From positions 310,001-374,000 of the forward strand of contig CAVUAA010000002.1 of the NCBI GenBank assembly GCA_963739345.1: a DNA stretch of 64,000 nt, in the 5' to 3' direction. This stretch comes from CAVUAA01 sp963739345. GTDB taxonomy: Bacteria > Chlamydiota > Chlamydiia > Chlamydiales > JAFEGQ01. The notes under the pieces were generated by a model. That model was not told the DNA's origin, made no database searches, and saw nothing but the letters and a program-made list of their open reading frames with translations. The translations under genes and the position numbers were made by a program. Of the stretch, positions 35,271 through 42,672 are shown in pieces. Every line of letters starts with the position of its first letter. Position 1 is the stretch's first letter.

Positions 35271-35769
35271 GGAAAAGATTCGGCAGGAGTTTCGGGAGAT
35301 TCGGAAGGGGTTATCGGAGGAGCGGCGGCGGGGTGCGGCGGAGGCTCTGAGGGGAGAGGTGCTCAGGCTGGTTCCGGAGGGGCTGGTGATGTCGTTTTGG
35401 AGTTTGGGGGATGAGATTGGGACCGAGTTGTTGAATGAGGCGTTGGGAGAGCGATTGGTGCTCCCGAGGGTTCATGATGGAGGGCTGGAGATGCGGCGCG
35501 CCGGTGACCTGGTGGAGGGACCCTATGGTTTGATGGAACCGTCGGAAGGCTGTGAGCGGGTGGACGAGGTGGGGTGTGTTTTGGTGCCAGGGTTAGCTTT
35601 TGATGAGTGGGGGCACCGGGTGGGCTATGGAATGGGATATTATGATCGCTGTCTAGCTGGGGTGGCTGAGCGGGTGGTGGTGTACGGGGTGGCGTTTAGG
35701 GAGCAGCTGGTGGCCCTTGTGCCGGCGGAGGCGCACGATGTTCCTGTTCACAAAGTTCTAAGTTTCTAA
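35263..35769 (+). CDS. ygfA: 5-formyltetrahydrofolate cyclo-ligase
   Basis: 168 aa from TTG 35263, favoured because GGAGG lies 9 bases upstream; ATG 35245 in the same frame is an alternative. The enzyme converts 5-formyl-THF with ATP to 5,10-methenyl-THF, recycling folate. Seen: an N-terminal KEKIRQEFREIRKGLS basic helix for ATP, LVLPRVHDGGLEMRR, GPYGLMEPSEG for the folate site, and the C-terminal signature GVALVPGLAFDEWG-like (VLVPGLAFDEWGHRVGYGMGYYDR). It overlaps the CT648-like gene by 8 bases. In Chlamydia ygfA sits next to recA; here 7.9 kb of surface-modification genes separates them. Its 3' end is duplicated at 42093. Confidence 0.92.
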   Translation: MSKEKIRQEFREIRKGLSEERRRGAAEALRGEVLRLVPEGLVMSFWSLGDEIGTELLNEALGERLVLPRVHDGGLEMRRAGDLVEGPYGLMEPSEGCERVDEVGCVLVPGLAFDEWGHRVGYGMGYYDRCLAGVAERVVVYGVAFREQLVALVPAEAHDVPVHKVLSF

Positions 35770-35870
35770 TCACCTGCGCGCAAGTTTTATTAACAAAGTG
35801 TGTGTTGAGGAAGGTGCGGCCGGCTGTGAGGAGCTGGGCGTGCTGTTCGGGGGTGATGGTCTTTAGGTAG
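35703..35870. repeat. Direct repeat, left copy, flanking the phosphoramidate island
   Basis: About 168 bases nearly identical to 42093-42260 (offset 6390). One mismatch lies near 35714, then 146 bases match exactly to 35860, with a looser match to 35870. It covers the last 22 codons of ygfA and, on the other strand, the C-terminal coding end of a GT10 fucosyltransferase whose body is absent here. Left boundary of the island. Confidence 0.9.
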
Positions 35871-35939
35871 GGACGATCCGGGTCTAGGTTCGGGTTACCG
35901 GGATTGCAGATTGATAGTAGGTGGGTTAATATTATCGAT

Positions 35940-36437
35940 ATGCAAGACCCTTACCTTTTGTGGATCACAGGTTTGTCAGGGGCGGGTAAAAGCTCGCTGG
36001 CCCGGCGCGTCCGAGACCGTGCTCGGTCGCGTGGAGAGCGTCCCATTCTGCTCGATGGCGATGCGATCCGAGAGGTGTGTGGTGGCGATCTCGGGTATGG
36101 GGATGGCGATCGGCTCAAAAATGCCTATAGGATCGCCCGATTCTCTCATTTAATTGTCGATCAGGGATTCTCGGTCATCTGCGCGACTGTTTCTCTTTAT
36201 GACGAGATTCATGCTTTCAATAGGGAGTCCTTGGCTAACTACCGCGAAGTGTATGTGAGCTGTCCTCTTGCGGTGTTGCGGGGGCGAGATCAGAAGGGGC
36301 TCTATTCTGGAGAAGCCGATTTGGTGGGTATTACGCAGGCGTGCGATTTTCCGAAGAGACCCCACCTGGTGGTGGAGAACGCTTCGGAGGAGCAGCTAGA
36401 GGAAAATGTGGAGCTCATCGATGCCCTTATCTGCTGA
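35940..36437 (+). CDS. Cytidine diphosphoramidate kinase (APS-kinase-like, Cj1415 type)
   Basis: 165 aa from ATG 35940; a TTG at 35904 would add 12 residues before the first strand. Shows the APS-kinase fold: P-loop GLSGAGKSS (11-19), LDGDAIREVCGGDLGYGDGDR matching LDGD-x-R---DLGF, and IARFSHLIVDQGFSVICATVS. It lacks the usual C-terminal APS-kinase DPYE-like region, and no sulfate-assimilation gene is near. Known: in Campylobacter jejuni the APS-kinase-like Cj1415 phosphorylates the 3'-OH of CDP-amidate using ATP. Neighbours here match the other three enzymes of that pathway, so this role is preferred over sulfate activation. It overlaps the next gene by 17 bases. Confidence 0.8.
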   Translation: MQDPYLLWITGLSGAGKSSLARRVRDRARSRGERPILLDGDAIREVCGGDLGYGDGDRLKNAYRIARFSHLIVDQGFSVICATVSLYDEIHAFNRESLANYREVYVSCPLAVLRGRDQKGLYSGEADLVGITQACDFPKRPHLVVENASEEQLEENVELIDALIC

Positions 36438-38769
36438 AAGCTTAACTTTTGGGACAAAGGCCGATACATTGGCCCGCCTCGAAGGGTGCGTGAAGAAATC
36501 GAGAGTATTACCCCAGGTGGCATTTTCCGTCGCTTCCTACCGGAAGGAACAGGGGAAGCTTCTTTCTAGGGTTCAGGAGAAGTTTGCGAAGGGCAAGGTG
36601 ATCGTCCGTTCGTCGGCGATAGGAGAGGATTCGGCAACCTCTTCAATGGCTGGGCAGTTCACCTCTGTGGCGGGCCTTGGGACCGATTCGGAGGAGCTGG
36701 CGGCGGCGATTGACCGGGTGATTCGCTCCTATGGGGAGGGGGAGGAGCACCAGGTACTGGTTCAGCCGATGATCGGCCAGATCAAGCGGTGCGGGGTCGT
36801 CATGACGGCCGACATGGAGACGCTCTCTCCCTACTATTTCATCGACGCCGATCTTTCGGGGCGCCACGATGTGGTGACAGGGGGGAGCGGGGGGGAGAGG
36901 GTCTCCTACGTCCACTACAAGAGATCAGAGCTGGAGCCGTCGTTGAGATGGGTGAGAGAGCTGATCGAGGCGTGCCGCGAATGCGAGGTCCTATTTGAGA
37001 ATGAGGCGCTCGACATTGAGTTTGCATTTGACTCGGAGGATCGACTCTACCTCCTGCAGGTCCGCCCAATTGTCCGTCGGCTGGTTCCGTTGATCTCCTG
37101 TGAAAGACTCGATGATGCCCTTTCTAAGGTGGCAAGTAAGGTCGAGAAGATTTGTGGGCCTCACCCGGAGCTGCTGGGCGAATCGGGGATGCTAGGCGTC
37201 ATGCCCGACTGGAATCCGGCTGAGATCATCGGTCTAAAGCCTCGCCCTTTGGCCCTGACGCTCTACCAAGAGCTGGTCACGAATCAGGTGTGGGCTTACC
37301 AGCGGGACAACTATGGTTATCGCTCCTTGCGCTCACATCCGTTGCTGATCTCCCTGTTGGGTGTCCCCTATATCGATGTGCGGGTCTCTTTCAACTCGTT
37401 CGTCCCCGCCTCCCTCGGTGACCCGATCGCGGAAAAGTTGGTCGATATCTATCTCAAGCGACTAAGGGCCTATCCGGAGAACCACGACAAGGTGGAGTTT
37501 GAGATCGTCAGCAGCTGTTACACGCTCGATCTTCCTGAACGGATGGAGGCCTTACGAGAAGAGGGTTTAAGCGCGGCGGAGACGGACGAGATTTCCCGCT
37601 CTCTTTTGGCTTTGACGCGGAGAATCCTCTGTCCGAGGAGTGGTCTCTGTCGAAGCGATCTCGAGAAGGTGGAGGGGCTAGAGGAGCTCCACAACCGGGT
37701 GATGACCTCTTCCCTTCATCCGATCGAAAAGATCTATTGGCTTGTCGAGCACTGCAAACGGCATGGGACGCTCCCATTTGCAGGGGTGGCTCGCGCTGCC
37801 TTTGTCGCCACGCAGTTTCTCGACTCCCTGGTCACCTCGGATTTGCTTAATCCAACCGAGAGGTCTCAGTTTCTCCGTAGTCTCTCAACAGTCTCTTCCG
37901 AGCTGACCCGTGATCTTGCCTGGATCAAGAGCGAGGGGGGGAAGGAGCGCTTTTTATTGCGCTACGGTCACCTTCGGCCTGGCACCTATGACCTCCTCTC
38001 GTATCGGTATGACGAGGCGTTTGAGAGCTATTTTCCAGAAGGGGTAACAGCCGGTGAGGAGAGCGCGCCGTTTGTGTTGCCCGATGAGAGAATGGAGGCG
38101 ATTTCGATCGAGCTCCGCCGCCACCAACTGGGGCTCGATGCGAGCGCCCTATTTGCCTTCATGCAGATGGCTATCGTGGGAAGGGAACGGGCGAAATTTC
38201 TATTCACCAGGACACTCTCTGACGCGATGCAGCTGATCCTTCAGCTGGGGGAGCGGGTGGGGCTTAGGCGCGAGGAGATGGCCTATCTCAACATTGGATC
38301 GGTCCTCTCCCTCTATCACACTCTCGACGCCCGTGATCTCAAGGAGCATTTCCTCCACGAAATCGAGCGCAACAAAGAGATGTATGCCTACACGCAGGCG
38401 GTTCACTTGCCGCTGCTGATCGGCAAGCCACAAGAGGTCTACACATTTGCTAGCTTCTCAGAAGAGCCCACCTATGTGACGCTCAAGCGGATCAGCGCCG
38501 AACCGGTGGTGGTCGATGAGGAGGCAAGTCTCGCTGGAAAAATCGCGTGCATCCGCTCGGCCGATCCTGGTTATGACTACCTCTTCGCTCAAGGGATTTC
38601 GGGTCTCGTGACGGCCTATGGGGGGGCCAACTCTCACATGGCGATCCGATGCGCAGAGTTGGGAATACCCGCTGTGATTGGAGCGGGGGAGGTCAACTTC
38701 ACCAAGTGGAGTGGAGCGGGGCTTCTGGAGATCGATGCAGCAAACAAAACGTGTGCAGTGATCCGATGA
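36421..38769 (+). CDS. L-glutamine kinase (PEP-synthase/PPDK-like, Cj1418 type)
   Basis: 782 aa from ATG 36421, with GGAG 7 bases upstream; ATG 36406 adds 5 residues. The N-terminal ATP-grasp domain of PPDK type has VIVRSSAIGEDSATSSMAGQ, ITGGSGGERVSY-like (VTGGSGGERVSYVHYKR) and LDIEFAFDSEDRLYLLQVRP. The middle is helical. The C-terminal swivelling phosphohistidine domain has YGGANSHMAIRC with His739, then ELGIPAVIG. The PEP-binding TIM barrel of true PEP synthase is absent. Known: C. jejuni Cj1418 has this layout and phosphorylates the L-glutamine side-chain amide (ATP to AMP plus Pi) through a phosphohistidine, the first step of O-methyl phosphoramidate synthesis. Coupled by ATGA to the next gene. 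Confidence 0.85.
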   Translation: MPLSAESLTFGTKADTLARLEGCVKKSRVLPQVAFSVASYRKEQGKLLSRVQEKFAKGKVIVRSSAIGEDSATSSMAGQFTSVAGLGTDSEELAAAIDRVIRSYGEGEEHQVLVQPMIGQIKRCGVVMTADMETLSPYYFIDADLSGRHDVVTGGSGGERVSYVHYKRSELEPSLRWVRELIEACRECEVLFENEALDIEFAFDSEDRLYLLQVRPIVRRLVPLISCERLDDALSKVASKVEKICGPHPELLGESGMLGVMPDWNPAEIIGLKPRPLALTLYQELVTNQVWAYQRDNYGYRSLRSHPLLISLLGVPYIDVRVSFNSFVPASLGDPIAEKLVDIYLKRLRAYPENHDKVEFEIVSSCYTLDLPERMEALREEGLSAAETDEISRSLLALTRRILCPRSGLCRSDLEKVEGLEELHNRVMTSSLHPIEKIYWLVEHCKRHGTLPFAGVARAAFVATQFLDSLVTSDLLNPTERSQFLRSLSTVSSELTRDLAWIKSEGGKERFLLRYGHLRPGTYDLLSYRYDEAFESYFPEGVTAGEESAPFVLPDERMEAISIELRRHQLGLDASALFAFMQMAIVGRERAKFLFTRTLSDAMQLILQLGERVGLRREEMAYLNIGSVLSLYHTLDARDLKEHFLHEIERNKEMYAYTQAVHLPLLIGKPQEVYTFASFSEEPTYVTLKRISAEPVVVDEEASLAGKIACIRSADPGYDYLFAQGISGLVTAYGGANSHMAIRCAELGIPAVIGAGEVNFTKWSGAGLLEIDAANKTCAVIR

Positions 38770-39347
38770 AACAGATTCTTGTGACAGGCCGCTTGACGTG
38801 TGATGATCAGACCGGGGAGGTGCGCGACACTCTCGATTCCAAGTGGACACCGTTTCTGCAGCAGGCGGGGCTTTTGCCCATCCTGGTGCCCCACACAGCC
38901 GATCTCGACACATTTTTGGCTCACCTGAGCTACGATGGATTATTGTTGACGGGGGGAAATGATCTCGGGCTCTTTTCGAATTGTTCTCTTTCAAAGGCAA
39001 GAGATGCATTTGAGCTGGACCTGCTCGCTCGGGTTGAGATGCCAGTTCTTGGCGTCTGTCGTGGGATGCAGTTACTTGGCCAAAGGTATGGGGCAACTCT
39101 GCAGGAGGTCGATGGGCATGTGGCCGCCCGTCACCTGGTTGGGGGGCGAGAGGTTAACTCTTACCATCGGTACGCGATGACATCGGCGGGCAAGCTGACG
39201 GTTTGTGGGCGCTCTCCCGATGGGGTGATTGAGCACATCGCTCATCCCACAAAACCAATTGTAGGCATCATGTGGCATCCGGAAAGAGAGAGCCCTTTTT
39301 GCCAAGAAGATCTTTCTCTATTTCGCAGACACTTTGGAGGGGCGTGA
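38766..39347 (+). CDS. gamma-Glutamyl-CDP-amidate hydrolase (class I amidotransferase-like, Cj1417 type)
   Basis: 193 aa from ATG 38766 (ATGA overlap with the glutamine kinase). A class I glutamine-amidotransferase fold: oxyanion strand LLLTGGNDLGL, nucleophile elbow LGVCRGMQLLG with Cys98, and MWHPERE with His171 and Glu173 completing the triad. It stands alone, not fused to a synthase, as in PuuD-type hydrolases. In C. jejuni the equivalent Cj1417 removes L-glutamate from CDP-L-glutamine to release CDP-amidate. That assignment rests on the flanking kinase and cytidylyltransferase genes; by sequence alone gamma-Glu-GABA hydrolase would also fit. The stop overlaps the next start (TGATG). Confidence 0.82.
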   Translation: MKQILVTGRLTCDDQTGEVRDTLDSKWTPFLQQAGLLPILVPHTADLDTFLAHLSYDGLLLTGGNDLGLFSNCSLSKARDAFELDLLARVEMPVLGVCRGMQLLGQRYGATLQEVDGHVAARHLVGGREVNSYHRYAMTSAGKLTVCGRSPDGVIEHIAHPTKPIVGIMWHPERESPFCQEDLSLFRRHFGGA

Positions 39348-40066
39348 TGAGAGCGATCATTTTGGCTGCTGGCACAGGGACGAGACTAGGCTCCCTCACA
39401 GCGGACCGTCCGAAGTGCATGGTAGAGTTGCAGGGGGTGCCGCTGATTGATCGGACGCTCGCGGTGCTACGAGCCGCTGGTATTGATGACGTAATTGTCA
39501 TCACGGGCTACCGCGACGACTGCTTGCGAGATCATCTCAAAGGGCAGGGGGTGAGGTTTTGTCATAACGGCGACTACGCCTCCACGAACATGGTGGCAAG
39601 TCTCCTGACTGCTCGCGAGTTTTTTGACCAGGAGTCGCTCATCTCCTATGCCGATATCGTCTATACGCCCGCCGTTGTCAAGGCACTGATCCGCGAGAGA
39701 GCACCGCTTGCCCTCACCTACGACACCGACTGGCACACCTTGTGGTCGATGCGGATGGAAGATCCGCTTTTGGACGCAGAGACGTTCAAAACGGATGCGG
39801 ATGGATATGTTGAGGTGGTTGGGGGAAAGCCCCGTTCTCTTAGTGACATTCAGGGGCAATACATGGGGCTCATTCGGGCGAATCCTATCGGCTTTGAGTC
39901 GCTTGTTGCGACCTATGAGAGGTTGGGTCGTCCTCCCAAACTGCAGATGACCGAGCTCTTGCAAGCGGTGACGGCTCCGATCAAGGGTATTGCAGTGTCA
40001 GGGGGTTGGGTGGAGGTCGACACGCCCGAAGACCTGCTAGCCTACAAGGATCTTAGCTGGCTTTAG
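39347..40066 (+). CDS. CTP:phosphoglutamine cytidylyltransferase (Cj1416 type)
   Basis: 239 aa. N-terminal nucleotidyltransferase signature RAIILAAGTGTRLG then RPKCMVEL (conserved Gly-rich loop and Lys), a mid-region YADIVYTP for the metal-binding Asp, and a C-terminal WVEVDTPEDLLAYK with the second metal ligand. This is the LicC/sugar nucleotidyltransferase fold at its usual single-domain length, with no acyltransferase tail. Known: C. jejuni Cj1416 uses CTP and L-glutamine phosphate to make CDP-L-glutamine. It is the last of the four coupled genes; its end overlaps the convergent sulfotransferase-like remnant by 4 bases. Alternative: a cytidylyltransferase for another phosphate such as phosphocholine. 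Confidence 0.82.
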   Translation: MRAIILAAGTGTRLGSLTADRPKCMVELQGVPLIDRTLAVLRAAGIDDVIVITGYRDDCLRDHLKGQGVRFCHNGDYASTNMVASLLTAREFFDQESLISYADIVYTPAVVKALIRERAPLALTYDTDWHTLWSMRMEDPLLDAETFKTDADGYVEVVGGKPRSLSDIQGQYMGLIRANPIGFESLVATYERLGRPPKLQMTELLQAVTAPIKGIAVSGGWVEVDTPEDLLAYKDLSWL

Positions 40067-41236
40067 AGATAGTCCGTGGACATCCACCGGTCGCGTGTTT
40101 TGCGATGCCTTCGGCGGGCTCTTGAGTTTGCGATGGCTTCTATCCGCTCCCGTTCCGTTTCGGCTGTGACAAGCGAGTAGGACTTCTCTAACGCCTGTTT
40201 GTAGAGTCGCCGTTTCCTTAGAACCTGAAAGACGCGTGTCAGCGTCTCACACACACCGTAGCTCTCCGTCTCATCCAGGAGTTGCCGAAGCAGCCGGTAG
40301 TCGACAAACCGGCCGTATGTAGCTGCCTGAATGCGGGCCATTGGACGGTCGTGGATCGTTGCACTCCATTCGGCTAAGGTCTGCCCTACTTGGTTGTTGA
40401 AGGCCCGCTCTCCCCATCTTGAGAGAGCCTTGGCAAGTCGCGCCTGGTAGGGGAGAGTTTGCGTTGCGCCAGCCTCCACGTCGTAGCCGAACTTTTGGGC
40501 AACAATGGCTGGCCAGCCGTGAAGAGCCTCCAGGTCTTCTGCGGAGTACAGCATCGCCCCTCACCCACCTGCCCTTTGCGCATGAGCTCGTGAGTTCCCA
40601 GCCATTTGACGGTGGCCGCACGGATGTTGGCGAAAGAGGAGGCCTCAATGGCCGCCTCTATCTCTCCAAGAGGCCTCTCTTCTCCCAAAAACCCTAACGC
40701 GCGCAGCACAGCTGGGAGTGGGTTGGATTTGAGCTCTTCGAAGCTGATTGTCAGTAGTTTCCCCGGTCCGAAGGCATTGGGGATGAGGCTATAGTAGTTC
40801 GCCCACTCTTCTGCCGGGGCATGATGGAGTTGGTGGCTGTAGTGAGGATCGTTTATATAAAGCGGCTCTGTGAGAAATTGGCTGAATGAGAGATGTCCGC
40901 CCAACTCTGTGGTGGCAGCGAATGAAGAACATCACGAATATCCCGGACTACCAGGATCCCCCGTCCTTTGATCTCTTCGCGGTTTGGGAGGAAGTGGGTC
41001 GAGGAGCAACGTGGGGCAGTCGCCAAAGTGGTAGACGGTTTGGTCTTGCAATCTTGGAAATCGGCCGGCAAGCAGCTTCCGCTCCCCCTCATCGATCGTC
41101 CACGAGCCATCGCCATTATTCTTCCAAAAGCATCAAAGTCTCCACGGTAGATGGGAATGCCTAACTCGAAGAGAATGTTTGCGAGGATCGACTCCCGGCG
41201 TGCGGGAAAGCGTAGATCCCGATCGACTCAGCCGCC
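40063..41236 (-). pseudogene. Sulfotransferase-like gene broken by several frameshifts
   Basis: Pieces of one sulfotransferase-fold protein lie in order in changing frames. ATG 41236 gives IGIYAFPHAG (a PAPS-type 5' phosphate loop), then ESILANILFELGIPIYRGDF in another frame. Further on come LLAGRFPRLQDQTVYHFGDC, then IKGRGILVVRDIRDVLHSL (the 3' phosphate-binding R-D-x-R-D-V-x-x-S), LLTISFEELKSNPLPAVLRA with LGFLGEE, and RKGQVGEG followed by SAEDLEALHGWPAIVAQKFG. At least four shifts are needed. It starts inside the methyltransferase stop, so the two were one operon. Because 3'-phospho-CDP-amidate resembles PAPS, a sulfotransferase fold could have been the phosphoramidate transferase (inference). 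It is now dead unless the shifts are errors. Confidence 0.75.
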
Positions 41237-41962
41237 ATGGCGGGCGACCCAGATGCGTGTGGTGTAAGGAACCCCCACCTCTGCATCAGGGATAAGCGAG
41301 TGAATCTCATCACAGATCGTGCTGAAAGCCTCTCCTGCCTGACGGGCCAGCGTCTCGTGTGATCGCCAGGCGGTGACAATCCGCTCTTTGGTCATGGGGA
41401 CCACAAACGTACTCTCCACCTTCTGCGAACTTTCGAAGAGGCCCGATGCTTCAATCACAGCGGTTGGGTCCTGGCGCCTCTTTCCGTAAGAGTAATCGGC
41501 AATTTTGGACTGGATCAGCTCCTCGATCGCCCTTTGCAGCGGGTCGTTTAAGTCTCGGTGATTCCACATGCAGGCAAAGTACCCACCTGGAATAAGTAAC
41601 CGTGCGGCCTCCTTAAGTGCTAGGGCCTGATCCACCACGTTGAATGAGGAGCCGAAAAAGACTCCTGCAAACTGATCACTTTGAAGTCCCGTCTCCTCGC
41701 CAGAGGCCTTTTGCCACCGAACATCGAGTCCAGCACTATTTTTGATCCCAAAGTCGCGCATCGCATCGTTGGGCTCTACTGCTTTGACCCTCAGTCCGTA
41801 TTGGGCGAGGGGGCCAGAGAGCTTCCCCGTGCCAGCTCCCACATCGGCCACGAGGTCCCCCCTGCTCAGGCCCATCATTTCAAAGCAGCGCGTCAGCGCC
41901 TCTTTTGAATAGTCAGCCCTTTGATCGTATGAGCTCGCACGCTCAGTATAGTCCCACTTCAT
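41228..41962 (-). CDS. Class I SAM-dependent methyltransferase (Cj1419/Cj1420-like context)
   Basis: 244 aa. N-terminal MKWDYTERASSYDQRADYS, then SAM motif I VADVGAGTGKLSGPLA (about 36-51), acidic VKAVEPND, and motif post-I region SGEETGLQSDQFAGVFFGSS with GGYFACMWNHRD. It is a small-molecule type without extra domains. In C. jejuni two small methyltransferases (Cj1419, Cj1420) belong to the phosphoramidate cluster and are needed for O-methylation; the start and size here are similar as I recall them. It is read opposite to the four biosynthesis genes and coupled to the decayed sulfotransferase-like gene. The methyl acceptor cannot be deduced from sequence. Confidence 0.75.
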   Translation of the reverse strand: MKWDYTERASSYDQRADYSKEALTRCFEMMGLSRGDLVADVGAGTGKLSGPLAQYGLRVKAVEPNDAMRDFGIKNSAGLDVRWQKASGEETGLQSDQFAGVFFGSSFNVVDQALALKEAARLLIPGGYFACMWNHRDLNDPLQRAIEELIQSKIADYSYGKRRQDPTAVIEASGLFESSQKVESTFVVPMTKERIVTAWRSHETLARQAGEAFSTICDEIHSLIPDAEVGVPYTTRIWVARHGG

Positions 41963-42019
41963 CCTAACCTCCCGTAGATTCTAGTTGGCCTGGAACCATA
42001 CCATACTCATAGTCTAAGC

Positions 42020-42057
42020 TGCCACCCAATAATCTAGATTGAGATCATTGGGTGGCA
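42020..42057. terminator. Perfect 11-base hairpin at the right end of the island
   Basis: TGCCACCCAAT (42020-42030) and ATTGGGTGGCA (42047-42057) with a 16-base loop. There is no T-run on either side, so it may be a structural or end-marking repeat rather than a true terminator. It sits 35 bases before the right direct repeat. Confidence 0.4.
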
Positions 42058-42070
42058 ACTATCGGGTGGA

Positions 42071-42613
42071 CTATGATCGCTGTTGAGTGGGGGCAGCTGG
42101 TGGGCCTTGTGCCGGCGGAGGCGCACGATGTTCCTGTTCACAAAGTTCTAAGTTTCTAATCACCTGCGCGCAAGTTTTATTAACAAAGTGTGTGTTGAGG
42201 AAGGTGCGGCCGGCTGTGAGGAGCTGGGCGTGCTGTTCGGGGGTGATGGTGTCTAGGTAGGCGGTGAGGTCGGTGTCTGTGGGGAAGCGGGAAGGGTCGA
42301 TGTAGCAGGTGGGGGGGATAGCGGGGGTGCCGCGGTAGATGGGGACGGTGCCGCGGGCAATGGTCTCTAGGAGTTTATGGCAGTCGGATACTTGAGCGAA
42401 GCGGGGGGCGGCGACTCTGTTTTTATTGGCGAGGAGGCGGAAGTGGTCGCTAAGTTTGACGACGACGGCCCCTTCGGGAATGCGTTTGAGCGAGGTGCGG
42501 CGGAGGTCGTAGCCTAGGTCTCGGAGCTTTCGTTGGAGCAACTTCCAGACAGGGTGTCTGGTTTGCGGGGAGTAGTAGGCGATACGAGAGTGGGAGATGC
42601 CGAATAGCCGCAA
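42071..42613 (-). pseudogene. Internally deleted GT10 fucosyltransferase
   Basis: 180-codon frame. The C-terminal half (HKLLETIARGTVPIYRGTPA, IPPTCYIDPSRFPTDTDLTAYL) is the GT10 acceptor/GDP-fucose region, like the neighbour's KILDCFCAGSVPIYWGAPNI. The first 80 residues look like a GT10 N-terminus (LQRKLRDLGYDLRRTSLKRI) joined directly to it. About 200 residues of a normal GT10 enzyme, including most of the N-terminal domain and the FxxAYEN motif, are missing. The last 20 codons read through the ygfA-derived part of the right direct repeat, so the end of the gene is chimeric. Probably non-functional. Confidence 0.7.
42093..42260. repeat. Direct repeat, right copy, flanking the phosphoramidate island
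   Basis: Second copy of 35703-35870. Just outside it a short ygfA-like stretch (TATGATCGCTG, about 42073) remains after an apparent deletion, so the right copy carries a degraded ygfA end fused to a fucosyltransferase C-terminus. Right boundary of the island. Confidence 0.9.
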
Positions 42614-42672
42614 GGTTTAAGTGCCTCCAGGATGTCCTCGGTTACCTGATCTATAAATCGATCATGGAAAAA

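Noticed and set aside
35940..36437. APS kinase of sulfate assimilation
   Set aside because: No ATP sulfurylase or reductase nearby and the three flanking genes match the phosphoramidate pathway, so the CDP-amidate kinase reading is better.
36421..38769. Phosphoenolpyruvate synthase or pyruvate phosphate dikinase
   Set aside because: The ATP-grasp and phosphohistidine domains are present but the C-terminal PEP/pyruvate barrel is missing, as in glutamine kinase.
42071..42613. Intact second fucosyltransferase
   Set aside because: Lacks about 200 central residues of a GT10 enzyme and ends inside ygfA-derived repeat sequence.
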